From contig CABPSV020000036.1 of the NCBI GenBank assembly GCA_902459845.2, positions 1-41,683 on the forward strand: a stretch of DNA of 41,683 nt, given 5' to 3'. This stretch comes from Hepatocystis sp. ex Piliocolobus tephrosceles. Its lineage: Eukaryota > Apicomplexa > Aconoidasida > Haemosporida > Plasmodiidae. How positions within the stretch are numbered: the stretch's first letter is position 1; each line of letters starts with the position of its first letter. This document shows positions 21,001 through 33,397 of the stretch, piece after piece. Under the pieces are notes generated by a model. The model searched no databases. It was not told the origin of the DNA and worked only from the letters and a program-made list of their open reading frames with translations. The translations under genes were made by a program, and so were the position numbers.

Positions 21001-24000
21001 CAAAAATAAATAATCATTATTGGTTGCTATTTGTTCATTTTTATCATCTAAAAAAATGTTAGAAAGTATTTTCGACATTTTTGTTTTTTCACAATTATTT
21101 AAAATATAATAATTAGGTACATATTCACTTACATGTTTAGTTAAACACTTTATATGCTTTTTTATTCCTCCTAATAATGTTTTTTTATCTTTCTTTGTGT
21201 TTTCTAATAATTGGATAATTTCATAATCATCCGAAAGATTGTCATTATAAACATCTGAATCGTTTGTACTTGATAATGTTGATGAGTCATAGTATATAGG
21301 TTTGTTACTATTTCGATAAACGTTCTTTATTGATTCTGGTACTTCTGTATTTGATTTTTTTTTTTTTTTTTTTTTTAACTTCGTATACGTGATATTGTTG
21401 TTTGATTTTTTAAACTGTGAATTTGGTTGAGATGGTACAGTACGTTTATTTTTACTACGTTTGTTAACACATGTTGTATCATTAGTAGTTGTATGTTCAC
21501 TACTACTATCATTATCCATACTACCAAAATCAATGTTGTCAATATCGGTAGTACTCGTATTCGTACTCGTATCAGTCAATACATAATTATTACATGCATA
21601 TAAGTTGATGTTTCCTCTTAAAAAATTATTAATATAATAGTTAAGATCAAAAATCGTTAGCTTTTTGTTAAAATAAAACATTTTACATTCTTTATTAGAA
21701 CAATCACTTGTATCATCATAATTGTTTAATAAGTTATTAATATTATTATTACTATTATAATCGTTATTGTGATATTCTACCATCTGTTTGTTATGTTTTT
21801 TAAAATTATTACCGTTTTGCATGAAGGTATAGTTACTTGAGTAATCTCCGTTATTATTTATATATTTATCGTTATACATGTAACTGTTTTTATTATTATT
21901 GTTATAGTCGTAATCGTTCTTATGTTCGTAATCAACATTGTCATAACAAGAAAAAGCATATTCATCAGTACCATGGTTATAATGTACATTGCTCATATAT
22001 TGTTCCTCATTATATAATACATCAATATGATGTAACAGTTTTCGTATATCATTATTTGCATAAATTGATTTTTTAAATGTACATTCACTGTTTCTTGCTT
22101 GGACTATTTTAGATTCTGCATAATGTACTCGATATAAATAAACGATATCGAAGACATTATTAAAAAGATATTTTTTAGTGAAAAACGATAATTTTTTTTT
22201 ATAAAAAATACCTTTATAAACTAAATTGGAATATATATTGTTGCATATTAAATTATTTGAAATATATTTTGAGTATAAATGAGAAACATCAACTAAATAG
22301 TTTCTTTTATTTATATATATCAAAGCTTTCTGTATATTATAAATTTTTTGCAAATATAAAGATTTAATAAGTTGTTTATATAACGTAAAACTATCTCCAA
22401 AATTTAATATAAATATTTTTAATAAATCAACTAATGATATAAATTCAAAATGATATATATTTTTCACACATTTATCATAATAATAATTTACATTTGTATA
22501 TGTACAATTATATATATGTGTTGGAAAATAATTTATTATACATCTAGCTAGGTTTTCATTTAATAATATAAAAAAGTAGTTAACAATATTGTTTTTAAAA
22601 TAAATAAATAATTTTTTTTTTATATACATACATATGTCCATCTGAAATTGGTTTATCAATATATTGTTCGCTTTAACCCATTCTTTTTTTTTATAAGGTG
22701 TATTATTAATTTTATTTTTTAATTCATACATTAAACGAAACTTGTTTAATTTGTTTTTTATAAAATCTTTTTTATTCAAAATGTTTTCCATAGAATAACA
22801 ATAATTCATATTATTTTTATATCGAGCTAGCAATTTTTTATTTGTAACCTTTGGTTCATACAAATTTATACATTCGAATGATTCCTTTTGTTTAAATGAT
22901 ATTTTTGTTTTTTTTCGAGCACATTCTTTGCTGCAGTTATTACAATTTGACGAGCGCTTTTTGGTAGCCTTCTTAAAATCTCGTTCAGTATTACCCATTC
23001 TACCCCCAATTTTATCTTGACTTTTATTTTTTTTTTCGATACAATTACACCTTTTGTTCCTATTCATTATGCATTCCTGCTGTTCTTTTGTTTGTAAAGC
23101 ATCATTGCCACTTTTTTTTTCTTTTTCTGCAAGTGTACTACTATTACTATAATATATATTTTTTGTTTGTTTGTTTGTTTTTTCTAATTTTTTTTGTGAC
23201 ATAAAAAGCTGCATAATGATCGCAATATGATACATATAAACAGTTCTTAAAGTATTTTTTATTTTGAACCTTCCTAAAAAATGTTTTATATGATTGTTGT
23301 TATGTTTTTTTGTATATAAGTTGTTGCATTTGGGTACATTATTGTCATGTACTAACATGGGATCCATTTCAATAAATTTTTTACTTTTTTTTAATTGATC
23401 ATCTAAATTGAACTCTTTACTATTTATATCATTTTTTTGTTGTTTTAAATACGATTTATCATATTGACTTTGTTCAAGTTGAACATTTTTTTGAAAGACG
23501 TTTTGGATACTACTCAGATGTACATGATCATCTACAAATTTAATATGCTTTTGTGTAACGGGATGAGAGTTTAACATGGATGATTTATTTATTACATTGT
23601 CTACACCGGTTATTAGTTTTTCATTCGTGTATGGCGTTTCTATTATTTTATTTTTCCAATTATTATTTGATTTTATTATATGTGGTATATTTTCCATTGT
23701 ATTTTTTATATTTAAAATATTACTTAAATTATTATGTTTTATATGCTTATTTTTTGAAAAAAAAAAAAACATATCAGAAACACTTTGATTTATATTATGA
23801 AAAATGGATATGTGACTTAACAACTCATTTTTGTAATGAAATATTTGAATACAGAAAGGACATGAAAAAGTTAAATTTTGATCAGATATATTAGTTATAT
23901 CATTATTATTATTTTTATTAAATATATCGTAATAAAAAGTAAAATATTTTTGTATATCTATTTTTGGAATATTATATTTATTATGTAATATATGATATTC

Positions 24001-25959
24001 TTTGTATGTTGTTAAATAATCTATAAGATTCGATTTATCTGTACTTATCTTTTCTATTTTTTTAGTTAATTTTAACAATAGGCTCCTTGTTTTTCTAGTT
24101 AAAAGTGTTTTATTAGTATAGCAATTATGTAATAAAAGAAAAAGTAAGCTTCTGTTGTTAACGTGGCAATTTTTCAATACATCTTGTAGTTTTAACCTTT
24201 TACCTTTGGCGTCTCTTACATCGGCTTCGTAAATATATGTTTTACAGCGTTCCACAGTTAACTAAACAAAAAAAAAAAAAAAAAAAATATATAATAAATA
24301 AAATAAAAATATAAAAAAAATAAAATAAAAATATAACATAAATAAAATAAAAATATAAAACAAATAAAATAAAAATATAAAAAAAATAAAATGTCTATAT
24401 GCAAAAATAGGAAAAATACTATGCTAAGTGTTGGTTGATACATATGAACAGCATTCTGTAAGGGAATAGGTCCCTTTAGGGTCATTTGTGTATAATTATT
24501 TCGTATTATATATATATATATATGTGTGTATATATGTATGTATGTATACATGTACAAATGTATTGTCATATATACATTATAATGCACATATAAACATTCA
24601 AAACAAAACAAGACCAGGATAACGGTACACATACATATATACCAAAAAAAAAAAAAAATAAAAATAAAAAAATAAACTTACATATAAATTGTAATAATAT
24701 TCCTCAAAATGATTGTATCTCATCATATTATAATATGTTGAATGTTTTTTTTTATAAGAAAATAAACAAATACTTAAATTTTTTTTAATATAAATTTTTA
24801 AATTTGGTTTTTTTAAATCGTTATAAGTTACAACTAAATTATTTTGTTTCAATATATTATAATCATTATTTTCTACATTAGAACAAAATTTTTTATTTTT
24901 TTTTTTATTATTGTCTTTGAACTTATATTGAATTGCGTTTATATAATGTAAAAATTTTAATATTTTGTATAATAAATAAAATATAGATATTTTTGGATAA
25001 TTTTTTAGTATATTTATATCTTCATTGCATAGAATGTTTTTTTTGGTATTACTATCGTCACAATTATTGTAACTTTCCTTTGATATAATTGTGTCACTGC
25101 TTTTGTCACAATCTTGCTGCTGACGTAGCATATTAGTAGCAGAATCAACATAAGAAGAATCTCTCTGTAAAAATAATTGATTTGATTGATTACACGAAAG
25201 TATTTTTTCTTTAATATGTTCATAATTATTATAATTATCAAAATATGTGTTTTTATTTTGATTTAAAATAAAATTTTCAATCAAATTTTGATTTTTACAA
25301 GTTAGTAAAGAATAAGATGTCAAAAATTCAAATAGCATTGGTGGAAGATGCTTCATTTTTAATTTCTTTCTCACATTAAATAGGTAATTTTCAATATAGT
25401 TAAGTTTAATTCCTATACTTATTAATTTTAAATAATCATTCAAATATAAATTTTTTAAGATATACTTTATGGTTAATGTATTAATGTGTTTTTTTTTTTT
25501 TTTTTTTTTTTTATTGGTTTGTTGAGTAAATGAAAACGTTCTTTTTTTAGAACGGATGCTTGCGTACTGCGCGTTTTGTGTGTTCGACATGTTGTTAATG
25601 TCATCCATGTTTGGTATAAAGTTATCACCATCATTATTAGTTCCTCCGTTATTACTAATAGAACTTTTCAACTTCTTTTTTTGAAGTTTCCTATTTTTTT
25701 CTTTTACCATTCTAATTAAACACTTGTGAAATAATTTATACCTTGTCATTCTTGTAAAAATATATCCATACAACAAATTTATTTTAAAATTAAAATCTTG
25801 TGACATATTATACTTTGGATAAAACTTATATTGTTTTTTCTTTTTCTTTATATGTATATTTTTATTATAAGTAAAAGCCGATTTTTTTAATATATCAACA
25901 TATAATATATTATATAGATCTATATTACTGTTTAAAGTGTTATCATCCATTAATATATA

Positions 25960-26008
<49 letters not shown>

Positions 26009-29000
26009 GTACTACTACTATTACTACTACATAATGCGCTTTTATTATTTACGTTGTTTACATCACTGCATTTATCATTTTGTTGTGTTTCTGACAACGG
26101 TTCAACCATTGCATCATCATTTTCATTCATTTTTTTATTTTTTTCATATGTATTACTAGATGTATTATATATATTTTGTGATACTTGTAATAAATTTGAT
26201 TGATAATTTTGTATACTATCATTTATTGTTGGAGATTGTTCTATTTTGTATTTTTTACTGAATGTGATAGAATTTGAGTTGCTAAAATTTTTCCTTTTAT
26301 TACTTTCTAAATTTAAAAATTTTTTAGATATGTTTTCATTATATAAAGTATTATTATTATTATTATTATTAATAGTACTATTGTTTTTAATGGTATAATT
26401 ATATGTAGTATTATTTTTTGTGATAGTATTGCTATATTCTTCTATTTTATTTAAATTACTATCTTTATTTTTGCAATTTTTTATATGTTTTGATAACTCT
26501 TTTGTACCATATTGTATCTTCAGTTGATTGTTAATACTATTTTTTGTTGTATGATTCATATTGATATGTGTAGAATGATTTTGTTTATGTATTTTGTGTA
26601 TTTTTTTGGAGTTAATTTTATTATGCATCGTTGTTTCTACAATGTTGACATTGTTAGTAATGGTTGACTTATGAGTAAGCGGATCATTTACATGATCATC
26701 ATATGCATCTGTATCGTGTTTTAATGTATTTGGAACAAAATTATCCATCGATATGTTATAACAATATTCTGTTATATTTTTATCTAATCTGTCACCACAA
26801 TTGTGCTTATAAAAAATTTGTCCATACTGTTGTTGATATGTTGCATGCAAATCTAATGACTGTTTCTCTGATAACATATTTGAATCGTAAAAAAAATATT
26901 TTATTATTTTATTGCTTGTCAGTTTATAGATCTTAAAAAAACTATTAATTTTTGCTGAATAATCAAAAAGACGTCTAATAGATTTTCGATCAATAACTTT
27001 ACCGTTGGATTCGATTGTAGAAAACAGATCTTGTATAAAACGAAAAGTCAATACTTTTGCACAAACAAGAAAATGAGTAAAAATAAATAATCTTTTGATA
27101 AACAAATTACTTTTTAATTTATTAGTATCTTCCATAAAATATTTAATAAAAGCAATATTACTTTGGGAATTTTTGGAATTTTTAACCTGAAATTCTTTTT
27201 TAACTATTTTATTGATTTCTTTTTTTTGTTGTTCATATAATATTTCTTCTTTTGATATATCATAGTTCAAATTTCTATCGTATAACAAATCTTTGTTTGT
27301 TTTTAATTGTTTTTGTATAAATTTTAAATAATAAAAAAAATGAAAACTACATGTATAAAAGTCATATTTGCTATCAAAATATTTAATTCTATTTACATAA
27401 TAATTAAAAAAATCTATAAAATTTGTGAAGTTGTAACAACAATCTTTATATGTAGGTATAACATAAATTAAAACATCTATATTTATTTTGTTCATAGTAT
27501 TTATATAATTAAGTATATTTATTGATTCGTTGAGATTTCTAAATTCTATGGGGATTACGTTTGCATTTGGATCTGTCGAGTTAACTAGCAGATTCTCCTT
27601 TTTTGCATCTAATAATTTGTTTGTGTTGTTTTGTTTTAAAAATTGTGTGTTATTATTACAAGCATTGATAGTATCGGAGGTATTAGCACTAGTACTAACC
27701 ATGGTATTGACATTGGTATTAGCATCATTATCTATATTAACGCCATTCCCATTTTCTATATCATATTTTTCTGAAAATGCATTTTCTTTAATATCGATTG
27801 TATTTTGTTTTTGTATCGTACTTACATCAAGTTCGTTATGATCCATATACTTGTTATGTTCTTGGGCTGTATTGTTACTCAGGTTGTTGTATTCTGTTTT
27901 ATCATTCTGTGATTTTATGTTAGGTGACACAAAATTGATACTTTTTTTTTGTATATACTGATAAATAAATTTGTGAATAAATCTAAACATGAAACGTTTA
28001 TCTTTCCTTTCCGGTATTTTAATAATATTATTATTTTTTACAATTTTTTGAAGATATATATTAGTTTTTTTTATTGAAAGCTGTAAAAAAATAGATATTT
28101 CTTTTGTTGTCATACCCGTTATGCCAGTACTAAGAATTAAGTATTCCATTATTTTGTATAAAGATAAGTTATTGACATAATTGTATTTTTCGTGATAATC
28201 TACATCGTCACGGTGGTTATCATTGTTTCCACGGTTGTCACTACTGTTATCGCTACTTTTGTTATTATCCCATTTGCTTTGTTTGTTACTATCACCGTCA
28301 CCTACACCACTATGATTGCTATTTACATAAGTACAATCCGAAATATGAGAAGATCCGTTTTTTTTATTTTCCCCTTTTGTATATACATTATGTTCACTAT
28401 TTTTTATGCTCAATTCATCATTTATATTATTATCAAAAACAAAAGAAAAGTCTGACATATTGGAACTTTCTTCATCATCGTTTTGTGAGCTTGAACAATA
28501 ATAATAATCATTATAATGTAGTTTTTTGTTTATATTTAAATCTACATACTTTTCGAATTCATTTGTCAACAAATTACATTTTTTATCATTTGCACTACTT
28601 GTTTTATCTATATCTTGTACATATGGTATTATTGTATCGTTAATTTGTATATCATTTGTTGATATAGGTAACAGATGATTATTTTCAGTTATCATTTCAC
28701 ATGTGGTATTATATAAAGTGTGGGTAATGTTTGTAACACTTTTATCGTTTACCATGTTGTCCTTCTTTTTAATATTTTCCATGTCATCCTTGATACTATT
28801 TTCACTTTGTTTTTTTTTAGAAAAATTTAACGCACTTTTTAAATTCGAGGATATGGACAATTCATCATAGATACTAGATGATATAAAAGAATTATTAATG
28901 TTGTTGTAGTTTTTAAATGGTATTTTTTTTACATAATCTTCACACATAAAATAACATGAGTTGTTAATAAAATTTATAAGGTGTTCATAATTGTAGTAAA

Positions 29001-30186
29001 ACAGAATTAAAAAATTAACTATACTGTCATAATTCATTTTATCTTTGTTTTCGTAATTTATATAACAAACTTCATAATTTGTGCTAATTTTTATTTTGCA
29101 CATACATATTGTTTTGTTACTTATTAAATTTAATAATACATTTTTAAAAAGTTTTAAAGCTTTTTTGATATGTACAAAATAATAGGGATTATAAAAAATT
29201 AATAATTTGAATAAAATTAATGACATAATTTTCTGCGGAATAATAATGAATTTATTTAAAAGAAAAAGTATTATTTTATTTATTGATAATACATTTTGTG
29301 AATATAAAATATTTTTAATAAATATTGGTAACAAATTATATATAAAATATATATTAAAATATAAAATGTATGATGAGTTTAATTTGATAGTGTTATTATT
29401 ATTATTATTATTAGGGTTATTACTATTATAGGAATTGTAATTACTAGAGCTATAATCAAGACTATTAGTATCGTTATTATAATTATTATTGTTATTACTA
29501 GTGCTATAATTAATAATGCCATTGGTATAGCTATCATTATTTGTTACGTTATTATGATAAGAAGTGATGTTAAGCATATTATTATACTTTACACCATTTC
29601 CTAAATTATTTATATTGATACTTATTTTTTTAATTAACAAATACTGATATAAAATTTTTAAATGATAATGTATCATCTTGACATCAATGTTAATATATTT
29701 TGATAAAGAACTTTGTAGTGAGCCATTATATCTATTAGAAACTAAGTATAATAAAATAAAAATTTTTTCTTTACATTCTTTTATTCTCTCATAATAAAAT
29801 AAATTGTATTTATTATATATATATACATTATTTATGGAAACATTGTATTGGTTAGCATGATTTAATATTAAATCGAATGTATTAATATTTATATTTATAT
29901 CTATGATGTTATTATATATATCCATTTTTTTGTTTTCTATCCCTTGCTTTATAATACATATATCTTTACAATAAAATATGTTTTCTAATACTTCCCTTTT
30001 CATATATATGTCCATATGTATATTTTTATTTCTTTCCAAATTGTCAAATAAATCTTGCAGTGATATTAAATAACTAACTTCTGTGTTATTATTGTTTTCT
30101 TGCCTCTTTTTATAATCATTTGCCGCTGCTTTATTGAAACTTGTGCACAGCTCATCAAACACATATTTCAGTAAAATTCTGTCCAT
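18045..30186 (-). CDS. GTF3C1: TFIIIC largest subunit (tau138/GTF3C1-like), giant multi-exon gene with C2H2 finger
   Basis: Exons on the minus strand are 30186-24682, 24261-18967 and 18611-18045. Donors are GTAAGT and GTAAGC, acceptors TTTAG and TTGCAG, all phase 0, giving 3,788 residues. The ATG follows an in-frame TAA. A B-block-binding winged helix lies at about 141-190 (YNGSLQSSL, MIHYHLKILYQYLLIKK). Further winged-helix-like segments follow at about 675-735 (GITGMTTKEISIFLQL) and 1029-1090 (IDRKSIRRLFDY). The C-terminal half of exon 1 (IFYLLYKILKFL, FEEYYYNLY) and the last exon (FYVESENIIF...LWN) also resemble human GTF3C1 by eye. A C2H2-like finger (CPFC...H-x4-H) lies at about 1969-1990. 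Long Asn, Lys and Ser/Asp inserts explain its size beside human (about 2,100) and yeast (about 1,160). TFIIIC binds the internal B box of tRNA genes and recruits TFIIIB for polymerase III. Exon 2 has no usable ATG before its finger, which argues against separate genes. Confidence 0.87.
18612..18966 (-). other. TFIIIC-like gene, last intron
   Basis: A 355-base intron with donor GTAAGC after TTTGAT and acceptor TTTTTTGCAG before ATATATAAAAGCC. It includes a small 14-base tandem repeat (GGGAAAGTAAAAGT on the plus strand, about 18650-18700). Splicing it in phase 0 joins PYSSIFD to IYKSLELLNF, giving a continuous winged-helix-like segment. Confidence 0.8.
24262..24681 (-). other. TFIIIC-like gene, first intron (420 bases, or two introns flanking a microexon)
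   Basis: Donor GTAAGT at 24681-24676; acceptor TTTAG ending at 24262, after a long T tract. Most of it is A/T simple sequence. A less A+T-rich patch at 24420-24490 contains a candidate 36-base microexon (see separate entry). It is too short and too intron-like to be an intergenic region between two genes on the same strand. Confidence 0.8.
24420..24455 (-). other. Candidate 36-nt microexon of the TFIIIC-like gene
   Basis: On the minus strand CCCTTACAG precedes, and GTATTT follows, a 36-base open stretch encoding NAVHMYQPTLSI. It is phase 0 on both sides, so it can be included or skipped without a frame change. In human GTF3C1, as I recall it, a short L-x-T-P-L-G-type segment follows the motif equivalent to FEEYYYNLY, which loosely fits QPTLSI. 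The donor is only moderate. Confidence 0.45.
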
Positions 30187-30313
30187 CGTTTAAATTCTTC
30201 ATATATATAAAGGATTAAAAAGGGTTGAAATGGTTAACACAAATTAATGAAAACAAAAATAAAAAAAAAAAAGGTTACATGTCTGGTGAGGTATATATAT
30301 ATATATATATAGT

Positions 30314-30365
30314 AAGAGAGAGAGAGGGGGAGAATGAGAGAAAGGGGGAAAGGGGGAAAGAAAGA
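30314..30365. other. Homopurine tract with three G5 runs
   Basis: Fifty-two bases of almost pure A/G on the plus strand, broken by one T at 30335, with GGGGG at 30326-30330, 30344-30348 and 30352-30356. It sits about 130-180 bases upstream of the TFIIIC-like ATG, where the sense strand reads as a C/T tract. Such sequence can adopt triplex or G-rich structures; no function is shown. Confidence 0.8.
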
Positions 30366-31579
30366 CTTGTATAATGTAAAAATACTTTCTTATTTTTTTT
30401 TTTTGATTAAAAAATACAAAACTGAGGAAATGGTAAAAAAAACAAAAAACAAAAACAATACATGGTATTTTAGTGATATACCGAAGGAATAATATAGTAA
30501 CAAGGTAACGTAAGCATAAATCTACATACATAAATATATATATATATATATATATACATTTATTAAAGAAAAGTCATATTTATGAATATAATTTTTTAGC
30601 GATTAAAATTAGTCTTTCCAAAAAAAAAAAAAAAAAAAAAAAAGCTAAAAAAATAAAAACAACTTTAAGAAACTATTGTCACAAAAATATATAAAATATG
30701 TCAAAAAAAAAAAAAAAAAAAAAATAGAGTAATGCTTGTGGATCTATATATCATTTTGTAATGAAAAACTTAACAATGACAAAAAAAATTAAAAGAAAAG
30801 AAAAACAAAAAAAAAAGGAAATAAGTTTTATTTTTTATTTTAAGATACAGTAAGTTGATACAAAATATGCTGGTAAAACATATATACATATATATATATA
30901 TATATATATGTACATATTTTTAAAGCAAGAAGAGAACATCTTACAGAGACAAAACATCTCTTGCGTATTTTTGTTAATTACAACTATATAAACAGAATTA
31001 CATATAAAATCCAAAAAAACAATAATACAACAAAGTAGTTAATATGAATATGTATAAATACGTACAAATGTATATATATACATAGATTTATACAAGAAGA
31101 GAATTCCTACTCATTTCTTCATAAAATGACTGTTATACTGAGAAAAGCATATATATATATATATATATATATATTGTAAGGATTAATACAAAAAAAAACA
31201 ACAATATGTAACAAATAAAAAAAATTTATTATGTAAACATAAATACAAAATATATATAATATGTTAATAACTTATATTTTTTATTTACGTCAAAATTATA
31301 TAATAATTGTAATGAGATTATTATTTTTTTTTTTTTTTTATGAATAATGTGATCATAAAAATATAGGTTTATATTATTTATTCCTTTTTCTTTTTGCTTT
31401 TTTTTCTTTTCATGATACATGTTCGGCTAGTACATGTAAATATATAGCTAACAACTTTCATAAAATTTTTTTTTTAAACTTTTTATAATATATCTTTTTG
31501 AAGAATTTTTTTTTTCTTTTGCAACTATATTAATCACGTTATATATACGAAAATAATTTTTTTTTTTCAATTTTACTTA

Positions 31580-31581
<2 letters not shown>

Positions 31582-31629
<48 letters not shown>
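31582..31629. repeat. Poly(T) tract
   Basis: An uninterrupted run of 48 Ts in the divergent intergenic region. Confidence 0.95.
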
Positions 31630-31632
<3 letters not shown>

Positions 31633-32307
31633 CTATTTTTAAATTGTTGCATATAATTTATACATTATTCACCCTTTTGTATGTTTTAACATTTTGATAT
31701 TGCGTCAATAATTTTTCAGAAATTCTGCTACAACGTAAATATGAAGATATTTTATAACACTTTTATCTTTATTTAATTTTAATAAATTTTAATATCATTT
31801 AAAAAAAGTTAAAATTAATAAAATTTAAAATAATTACATCTATAATTTATATATTATAGTTAAGTAAAAAAAAAAATAAAAAAAATGGAATATAACAATC
31901 ATTGATGTAGTTTTTGTTTAACGTTATATGAAGTTGGTGAATAACAATTTGTAAAAAAAGAGAAAAAAAAAAAGCTTATCACGTAATGTTGTAGTTTAAT
32001 AAACAAATTAAAAAATGTACAGATATAAAGATTATCTATGTTGTTTTATCTGATATATTTTATATTAAAAGGTTATATATAGTACGCTTAATTATCGTTT
32101 TAAATTTTGTAACAAAACAAAAAAAAAAAGGAAAAAAAAAAAGGCAAAATTTGGTACATTTTAAAAACTCATGAATAAAATAACAAATTTGGAAATAACC
32201 ATTAAAAGAGTCTTATTATTCAAATGTACACATATAGTTTCAGATTGATATAAATACGTACATATTTAATCAAATGGCTAGTCAATTTTTATTTTCCATT
32301 TAGAAGC

Positions 32308-33397
32308 ATGAGATCAACAATACTTAACATTTTTTTTTACTTATGTTTTATATATATTATAAAGTCTTATGTATACAAAAAGAGCCCAATAATTGTAATA
32401 AATCGTAAATGGCTATATGGAACAAATAGAGATAAAACAAACCTTAAAATAAATGATATAATTAATTTTAAAAGTATGAACTAAAAATATAATTTCATTA
32501 TAAATATGACATATGAAAATTACAATATATATAACACATGCTTGTTATATTTATACACTTTAATTTATCATCGTAATTTTTTTTTTTCTTTTTTTTATAT
32601 ACATTAAAATAGACAAAAAGGAACTAAAAAAGGAAATTGTGGCGCACTCCAAAAAATTGTCCTTAGATTTAAATAATAAGCAAGTAAAAAAATCAATTAA
32701 ATCTAAAAAAAAATACTAAACGTAAAGCATTAAAACAAATGTGACAAAAAACTTTAAAACATTTTGTTTTATTAGTTATAGTATATATGTTTATTTTAAA
32801 CTTTTATTATTTTTTTTTTTTTAAGCTAAACAAAATTGGAAATAATTTATTTGAGTTTTTTTCTTATATAAAGTTAATGGATATGAAAATAGTAATGAAC
32901 TAAAAAATAAAATAATATAATAAATACAACAAAAATGCAAAACGTTTATATCATTGGAATGCATATTTATGTAATATTAAAAAAATGTTAATATACGTAA
33001 ACAAATATATAAAAACGTAAATGTATATATGTGTGCCTTAAACTTAATATATTTTTTATTTCTTTATATCTTAATGTTAATTTAACAATTTTAAAAGAAT
33101 TTTAAGAAAAAGAAAATTAAACGCAAGATAAAATTATTACCACTGTGTGAGAAGCAAAATAAATACAAAAAGGTACAAAAAAAAAAAAAAAAAAAAAAAA
33201 AATATTTATATAGTATATTTAGTATATGTAAAATAAAACAAATTAAGTATTATATAAATTGCACAGATGTTAATTTATATATATATTATGAATATACTTG
33301 TTTATTTTATCTTTTTATTTTTATACAGTTTCATACACAGAACATGAAGAAAGAGGGCAATTATTTTATTACTTTTATGAGTAGCTATATACACTGA
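32308..33397 (+). CDS. Small secretory- or apicoplast-type protein of unknown function, five exons
   Basis: No single long frame is present, but five short exons fit together: 32308-32473, 32613-32683, 32826-32891, 33098-33172 and 33329-33397. Lengths and phases agree throughout (phase 1 at the first junction, 0 at the others), giving 148 residues and a stop. Donors are GTATGA, GTAAAA, GTAATG and GTACAA; acceptors are AATAG, TTTAAG, AAAAG and ATACAG. The N-terminus MRSTILNIFFYLCFIYIIKS looks like a signal peptide. A Lys/Asn/Arg-rich stretch with few acidic residues follows, as in apicoplast transit peptides. The remainder is basic and probably helical (KKELKKEIVAHSKKLSLDL, then KKKKIKRKIKLL). 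I do not recognise a family. Two acceptors end in AAG, a weaker form, and reading through the second donor would give a shorter protein, so the exact 3' structure is less sure than the existence of the gene. Confidence 0.7.

Larger units (their letters stand above)
30187..32307. promoter_or_regulatory. Divergent intergenic region between the TFIIIC-like gene and the five-exon gene
   Basis: About 2.1 kb separate two head-to-head start codons, so both promoters and 5' untranslated regions lie here. The region contains (TA)n tracts, several poly(A/T) runs (48 Ts at 31582-31629) and a homopurine G-run segment close to the TFIIIC-like start. No coding sequence is evident. Confidence 0.5.

Noticed and set aside
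18940..24255. A free-standing 1,771-residue zinc-finger gene
   Set aside because: It begins at GTG after a strong acceptor, ends past a strong donor, and its neighbours supply matching phase-0 exons and conserved GTF3C1-like blocks.
24258..24632. A 124-codon minus-strand frame
   Set aside because: It is intron sequence of the TFIIIC-like gene. Most of it is a translation of T-rich repeats; only a 36-base part may be exonic.
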